From JAQVYB01 sp964490935 (GTDB lineage: Bacteria; Verrucomicrobiota; Kiritimatiellia; RZYC01), in NCBI GenBank assembly GCA_964490935.1, contig CAZBEO010000121.1, positions 1 to 9,127 of the forward strand: a stretch of 9,127 bases of DNA. Direction: 5' to 3'. The notes under the pieces were generated by a model. That model saw nothing but the letters and a program-made list of their open reading frames with translations, ran no database searches and was not told the origin of the DNA. Numbering within the stretch: position 1 is the first letter of the stretch; every line of letters starts with the position of its first letter. This document shows positions 6,781 through 9,127 of the stretch, piece after piece. The position numbers and the translations under genes were made by a program.

Positions 6781-8376
6781 TCAAGGTTCTTCAAACATCG
6801 CCTCATTAAACACGTTCGCTTCAAACACCTCAAATTGGCAGCCCTCTTTCCACGCTTGCGGAGAAAGACCCGCCTTCATGGAAAGATGCGTCAGCGTGGT
6901 GGCCAGATCCCAGCCCTGCTCCGGTGCCACCTGCGGAAGAAAAACCGCCGAGGCATAGCCCTTTTGCAGAATCATGCCATGCCGACCGATGACAATGTCC
7001 TCATACGAGTCCACCGGCTTCGGAGGCGTCAATGCCGAAATTTCCATTTCAATATCCGACAGTTCACCGGCCTGTACCGGCGGAAAGCGGGGGTCCTCAA
7101 GCGCCGCGCTCAACACCCGTTCCGCCACGCCCTCCACCAACGGACGACGAGGCAGAATCTCGCCGATACATCCGCGCAGCTCGCCGTATTTGGTCAGGGT
7201 CACAAAAACGCCCATGACCTGCTTCATGGCCGGCGTAACCGTCACACCTAGGTCTTCCGGCGAGGGCTTGCGCCGGTTTTTCAAATAGGTCTCCAGCGTA
7301 CCCCGCGCCAGTTTCAACAAATCCTTTTTCTCCGCATCGGTGAAAATCGCCGGCGTCTCTTTATCGCTCATGGTGTTCTCCTCGCCGCTTGTTTTCCACG
7401 GCCCGGTCACGGCGGCGGAAATATAACTGACCGAATTCTGCCAATCTCCTGTCAACTCGCCCGAGGTGGTGTACTCCAGCAGATGCACCTCCTGTTCCTC
7501 GCTCAACATGGCCAGCAGAACGCCAATCGCACAGCGCCCACAGATCGTCGCTCCGGTCTGATCCAGATACTCGAACCAGCCGCCCAGATTCTTCTTCCGA
7601 ATCTGCTCGAACGCGCCCAAATCCAGTTCCTTCAGGCGCGCGGGCACGTCCTCGCGAAAAGGCAGATAGTCGAACCGCGGACCGAAGTGTGTGAAATCGC
7701 CGCTGATCACCAAAAGGGTATCTCCATCCATCGTTTCCAGCAGTGCCTTCGCCACCTTGCGCGCACCGGCCTCATCCAGTTGACCTACCACCAGAATCAC
7801 CAACTCAAAATCCTTCAGCACCACCTGCAAAAAGGGAATTTGCAGCTCCACGCTGTTTTCGCTTTCATGGGCCATCGGCACATAGCGAACAAAGGGGTAC
7901 TTCTTCAGACGGTCGATCATTTCCGTGTCCATCGGAATTTCACCCAGCGGTGTAGCGAAATGGGTGGCATCGGCCACGCTGACCTGGTTGGGCATGCTCA
8001 CGCGATGCGTGGGGCCCACCACAACCACCCGCTTGTAATCACGGCCGCCCACCTGCTTCATCCCGTAGGCCGCCGTCGGCCCGGAATAGGCATAACCGGC
8101 ATGCGGCTGAATCACCGCGCAAACGTCCGTGTAAGACGCCTCGCTCACCTCGGCCAAGTAGCCTTCCAGCTCCTGCCTTAGCTTCTGCGGGTCCGCCGAA
8201 TACCACGCGCCCGCCAGCGTCGCCCGCATCACCTTCTTTTCCCGTTCGGTCCCGCCCGTTTTTTCTTCAAACCTGCTCATGAGCTGCCTCCCTTCGTTTC
8301 CACAGGAAAAGAACAACCCGCCCAGCAAAAGCAGCAGTATATTCCGTATTCTGAAACACCGTTTAAACACGGCCAT
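6781..8376 (-). CDS. Memo-AMMECR1 fusion protein (AmmeMemoRadiSam proteins B+A) with possible lipoprotein signal
   Basis: A 531-residue fusion. Residues about 50-325 are a Memo domain, related in fold to class III extradiol dioxygenases. The positions that bind metal in human MEMO1 appear conserved: His92 (QPHAGYAYSGP), His124 (VGPTHR), Asp227 and His230 (SGDFTHFG) and Cys279 (ATICGR). Residues about 345-520 are AMMECR1, with the hallmark LRGCIG at 400-405. In prokaryotes these two families commonly occur with a radical SAM protein in the AmmeMemoRadiSam system, whose chemistry is not settled; that partner is not in this window. Residues 1-25 are basic then hydrophobic (ILLLLLGGLFF) and end in Ser-Cys25, resembling a type II signal peptide, although Phe at -3 and -2 is atypical. 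ATG codons at residues 1, 33 and 336 all have strong ribosome sites. The upstream terminator gives it its own transcription unit, perhaps shared with the subtilase. Confidence 0.92.
   Translation of the reverse strand: MAVFKRCFRIRNILLLLLGGLFFSCGNEGRQLMSRFEEKTGGTEREKKVMRATLAGAWYSADPQKLRQELEGYLAEVSEASYTDVCAVIQPHAGYAYSGPTAAYGMKQVGGRDYKRVVVVGPTHRVSMPNQVSVADATHFATPLGEIPMDTEMIDRLKKYPFVRYVPMAHESENSVELQIPFLQVVLKDFELVILVVGQLDEAGARKVAKALLETMDGDTLLVISGDFTHFGPRFDYLPFREDVPARLKELDLGAFEQIRKKNLGGWFEYLDQTGATICGRCAIGVLLAMLSEEQEVHLLEYTTSGELTGDWQNSVSYISAAVTGPWKTSGEENTMSDKETPAIFTDAEKKDLLKLARGTLETYLKNRRKPSPEDLGVTVTPAMKQVMGVFVTLTKYGELRGCIGEILPRRPLVEGVAERVLSAALEDPRFPPVQAGELSDIEMEISALTPPKPVDSYEDIVIGRHGMILQKGYASAVFLPQVAPEQGWDLATTLTHLSMKAGLSPQAWKEGCQFEVFEANVFNEAMFEEP
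7378..7383 (-). promoter_or_regulatory. Internal ribosome site at the Memo/AMMECR1 junction (Met336)
   Basis: On the minus strand GAGGAG is followed by six bases (AACACC) and ATG at 7371, in frame as Met336. The codon sits exactly where a free-standing AMMECR1 protein would start (MSDKETPAIFTDAEK...), and starting there would give a 196-residue protein of normal length for that family. It is either a working internal start or the relic of a separate gene that was fused to Memo. Confidence 0.6.
8287..8292 (-). promoter_or_regulatory. Internal ribosome site for Met33 of the Memo-AMMECR1 protein
   Basis: On the minus strand GGGAGG is followed by six bases (CAGCTC) and then ATG at 8280, in frame as Met33, just after the Ser-Cys25 of the possible lipoprotein signal. 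Starting here would give a protein with no export signal and an intact Memo domain. Either this is the true start and the upstream leader is not used, or both starts are used. Confidence 0.55.
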
Positions 8377-8441
8377 GACTCTCCTCCAGTAGGAAACGGA
8401 TTATGAACACGGCCCCCCGCCAAAGAACACCTTTTTCTCAC
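8377..8441 (-). promoter_or_regulatory. Presumed promoter region of the Memo-AMMECR1 gene
   Basis: A strong terminator (8442-8474) closes the upstream gene, so unless there is read-through a promoter must lie in these 65 bases. On the minus strand CATAAT (8400-8405) matches five of six bases of a -10 box and lies 24 bases before the ATG. No convincing -35 box is found 16-18 bases further upstream, where TTCTTT is the best candidate. Confidence 0.3.
8381..8387 (-). promoter_or_regulatory. Ribosome binding site for the full-length Memo-AMMECR1 start
   Basis: On the minus strand GGAGGAG lies four bases before the ATG at 8376, and its GGAGG core is six bases away. This is a near-perfect Shine-Dalgarno and supports initiation at residue 1, so that the hydrophobic lipoprotein-like leader is translated. 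Confidence 0.75.
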
Positions 8442-8474
8442 AAAAAAAACGACCGGAGAAATTTTCTCCGGTCG
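8442..8474 (-). terminator. Rho-independent terminator of the small basic protein gene
   Basis: On the minus strand a perfect 11-base-pair stem, CGACCGGAGAA pairing with TTCTCCGGTCG (8464-8474 with 8450-8460), encloses a three-base loop and is followed directly by eight T residues (complement of 8442-8449). The stem begins 25 bases after the stop codon of the 70-residue protein. This is a textbook intrinsic terminator, and its orientation fits that gene. Confidence 0.93.
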
Positions 8475-8498
8475 CTCAATAACTGAAATTTCAGCCCG

Positions 8499-8711
8499 TC
8501 ATGCTGCGCTGGCGGCCATCGCTTTCGCTTTGACCTTCAGCGGGCGGCGAAGCAACGTACGCACTTCCTTGGAGTTCAGCTTCAGCACGGAGGCTTCGTC
8601 CATTCCCAAGGTTACCAAACGTTTACGCTGTGTCTTTTCGCGGCGTTTGCGTTCAACAGGACCCTTCGTCGGGCGGCGCAAATTCTTGTTTCTGTGTTCT
8701 TTACAGCTCAT
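8499..8711 (-). CDS. Small, very basic protein (70 aa), unknown function
   Basis: Roughly a third of the 70 residues are Lys or Arg, concentrated in residues 4-31 (for example ERKRREKTQRKR), followed by 'LGMDEASVLKLNSKEVR' and an Ala-rich tail. The charge suggests binding to RNA, DNA or the ribosome. I do not recognise a named family with confidence. The layout of a basic helix, a 'V..KRRE' segment and a short Gly turn is loosely like the small basic proteins described from Chlamydiae and Verrucomicrobia, but this is only a resemblance. The gene is well supported: AAGGA lies eight bases before the ATG, a perfect intrinsic terminator follows the stop, and a palindrome lies 25 bases upstream. 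It is monocistronic on present evidence, which with the strong terminator hints at substantial expression. A single Cys3 is the only cysteine, so a zinc ribbon is excluded. Confidence 0.82.
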   Translation of the reverse strand: MSCKEHRNKNLRRPTKGPVERKRREKTQRKRLVTLGMDEASVLKLNSKEVRTLLRRPLKVKAKAMAASAA

Positions 8712-8735
8712 AGCATCTTTCCTTCCAGCTTCTGA

Positions 8736-8749
8736 TATTTTGCAAAATA
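8736..8749. promoter_or_regulatory. Perfect 14-base palindrome upstream of the small basic protein gene (candidate operator)
   Basis: TATTTTGCAAAATA is its own reverse complement and lies 25 bases before the start codon at 8711, in the only gap that can hold this gene's promoter. Its TATTTT half is also a fair -10 box (four of six), so a bound dimeric regulator would block transcription. TTGCAT with TAGTTT at 17-base spacing slightly upstream is another possible but weak promoter pair. An AT-rich palindrome may arise by chance, so the regulatory role is inference. Confidence 0.4.
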
Positions 8750-8863
8750 GTGGCGTAAACTAGCCTGCTTTCCCCTTCGATGCAACAGATTTCCTGTGTT
8801 TTTTTGCATTTCGGCGAGCGAACGATTTTTGTGACCATCCGCCCCCGGAAATCGCAGATCATG

Positions 8864-9127
8864 CTATTCAAAAGGAATCGTATTCACTTCGACCCGATAA
8901 TACTGGCACTCCACGCCAACCGGAGGTGCCGCCGTATACGTGTTCATCGGCGGCGTAGCCGGGATATTATTCGCTCCCACGATGGAAAACGCACCCGACA
9001 TCAGATTCGTGCGACCCGATATCTGATAGTAGCGTCCTTCCACACTGCCCCAGCGAAGGATGACCGACTGGCTGCCAGCAGACGCGCGGGTCGCATCCAT
9101 AGCCAGATAGGAGGAGATCAAGGTCGG
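8864..9127 (-). CDS. C-terminal end of a second exported PVC-type protein (partial, 5' end outside window)
   Basis: The frame is open to the right edge and encodes the last 87 residues, ending in TAG at 8864-8866. What is visible is one module: 'SVILRWGSVEGRYYQISGR', then TNLMSG, a linker, 'NTYTAAPP' and a terminal QYYRVEVNTIPFE. The same order of features ends the subtilase (VMLFW...RTYTLQCSTNLLTG...LYYRIKV). In Kiritimatiellota and Verrucomicrobia such endings occur on many large secreted proteins with differing N-terminal domains. So this is probably the tail of a large extracellular or surface protein, but the catalytic or binding domain is off the window and its function cannot be stated. 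No convincing terminator follows in the 152 bases before the small basic protein gene. Confidence 0.72.
   Translation of the reverse strand, partial: PTLISSYLAMDATRASAGSQSVILRWGSVEGRYYQISGRTNLMSGAFSIVGANNIPATPPMNTYTAAPPVGVECQYYRVEVNTIPFE

Noticed and set aside
7483..8181. Plus-strand open frame of 232 codons
   Set aside because: It is antisense to the Memo domain, whose metal-binding residues show the minus strand is the coding one.
8793..8809. T-rich run on the plus strand as a terminator for the partial gene at the right edge
   Set aside because: The T run is on the plus strand whereas that gene reads on the minus strand, and no adjacent stable stem precedes it.

Overview
The window looks like a chromosomal segment from a bacterium of the PVC group, most likely Kiritimatiellota. 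The evidence is indirect. Two predicted exported proteins end in the kind of C-terminal module seen in many Kiritimatiellota and Verrucomicrobia surface proteins: a 'GxPxWW' segment with a calcium-loop motif (protease only), then a beta-sandwich-like stretch containing 'STNL/RTNL' and ending in 'YYR[IV]xV'. There is no rRNA, tRNA, CRISPR array or transposase in the window.

Layout. Positions 1-2197 are a plus-strand block: the tail of an ExeA/GspA-type AAA+ ATPase, a 150-residue single-pass membrane protein whose start overlaps the ATPase stop, and a Wzx-type polysaccharide flippase. This resembles part of an exopolysaccharide export locus; exosortase-linked clusters often carry an ATPase of this type, but no exosortase is visible here. 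A 157-base convergent gap follows. Everything from 2355 to the right edge is on the minus strand: a large secreted KP-43-like subtilase (1438 aa) with a beta-helix and PVC-type C-terminus; a Memo-AMMECR1 fusion protein with a possible lipoprotein signal; a 70-residue very basic protein with its own perfect rho-independent terminator; and the C-terminal end of a second exported protein running off the right edge.

Reading in transcription order on the minus strand: the partial exported protein, the small basic protein, a strong terminator, the Memo-AMMECR1 fusion, then 109 bases and the subtilase. The last two could share a transcript. The two most interesting points are these. First, the Memo-AMMECR1 frame has three ATG codons (residues 1, 33 and 336), each preceded by a near-perfect Shine-Dalgarno sequence about six bases upstream. 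This suggests that one reading frame could give an exported form, a cytosolic full-length form and a free AMMECR1 domain. Second, the subtilase has an unusual modular architecture: a probable duplicated propeptide, a KP-43-like catalytic domain, a five-rung beta-helix with exactly 24 residues per rung, and the C-terminal module shared with the neighbouring partial protein.
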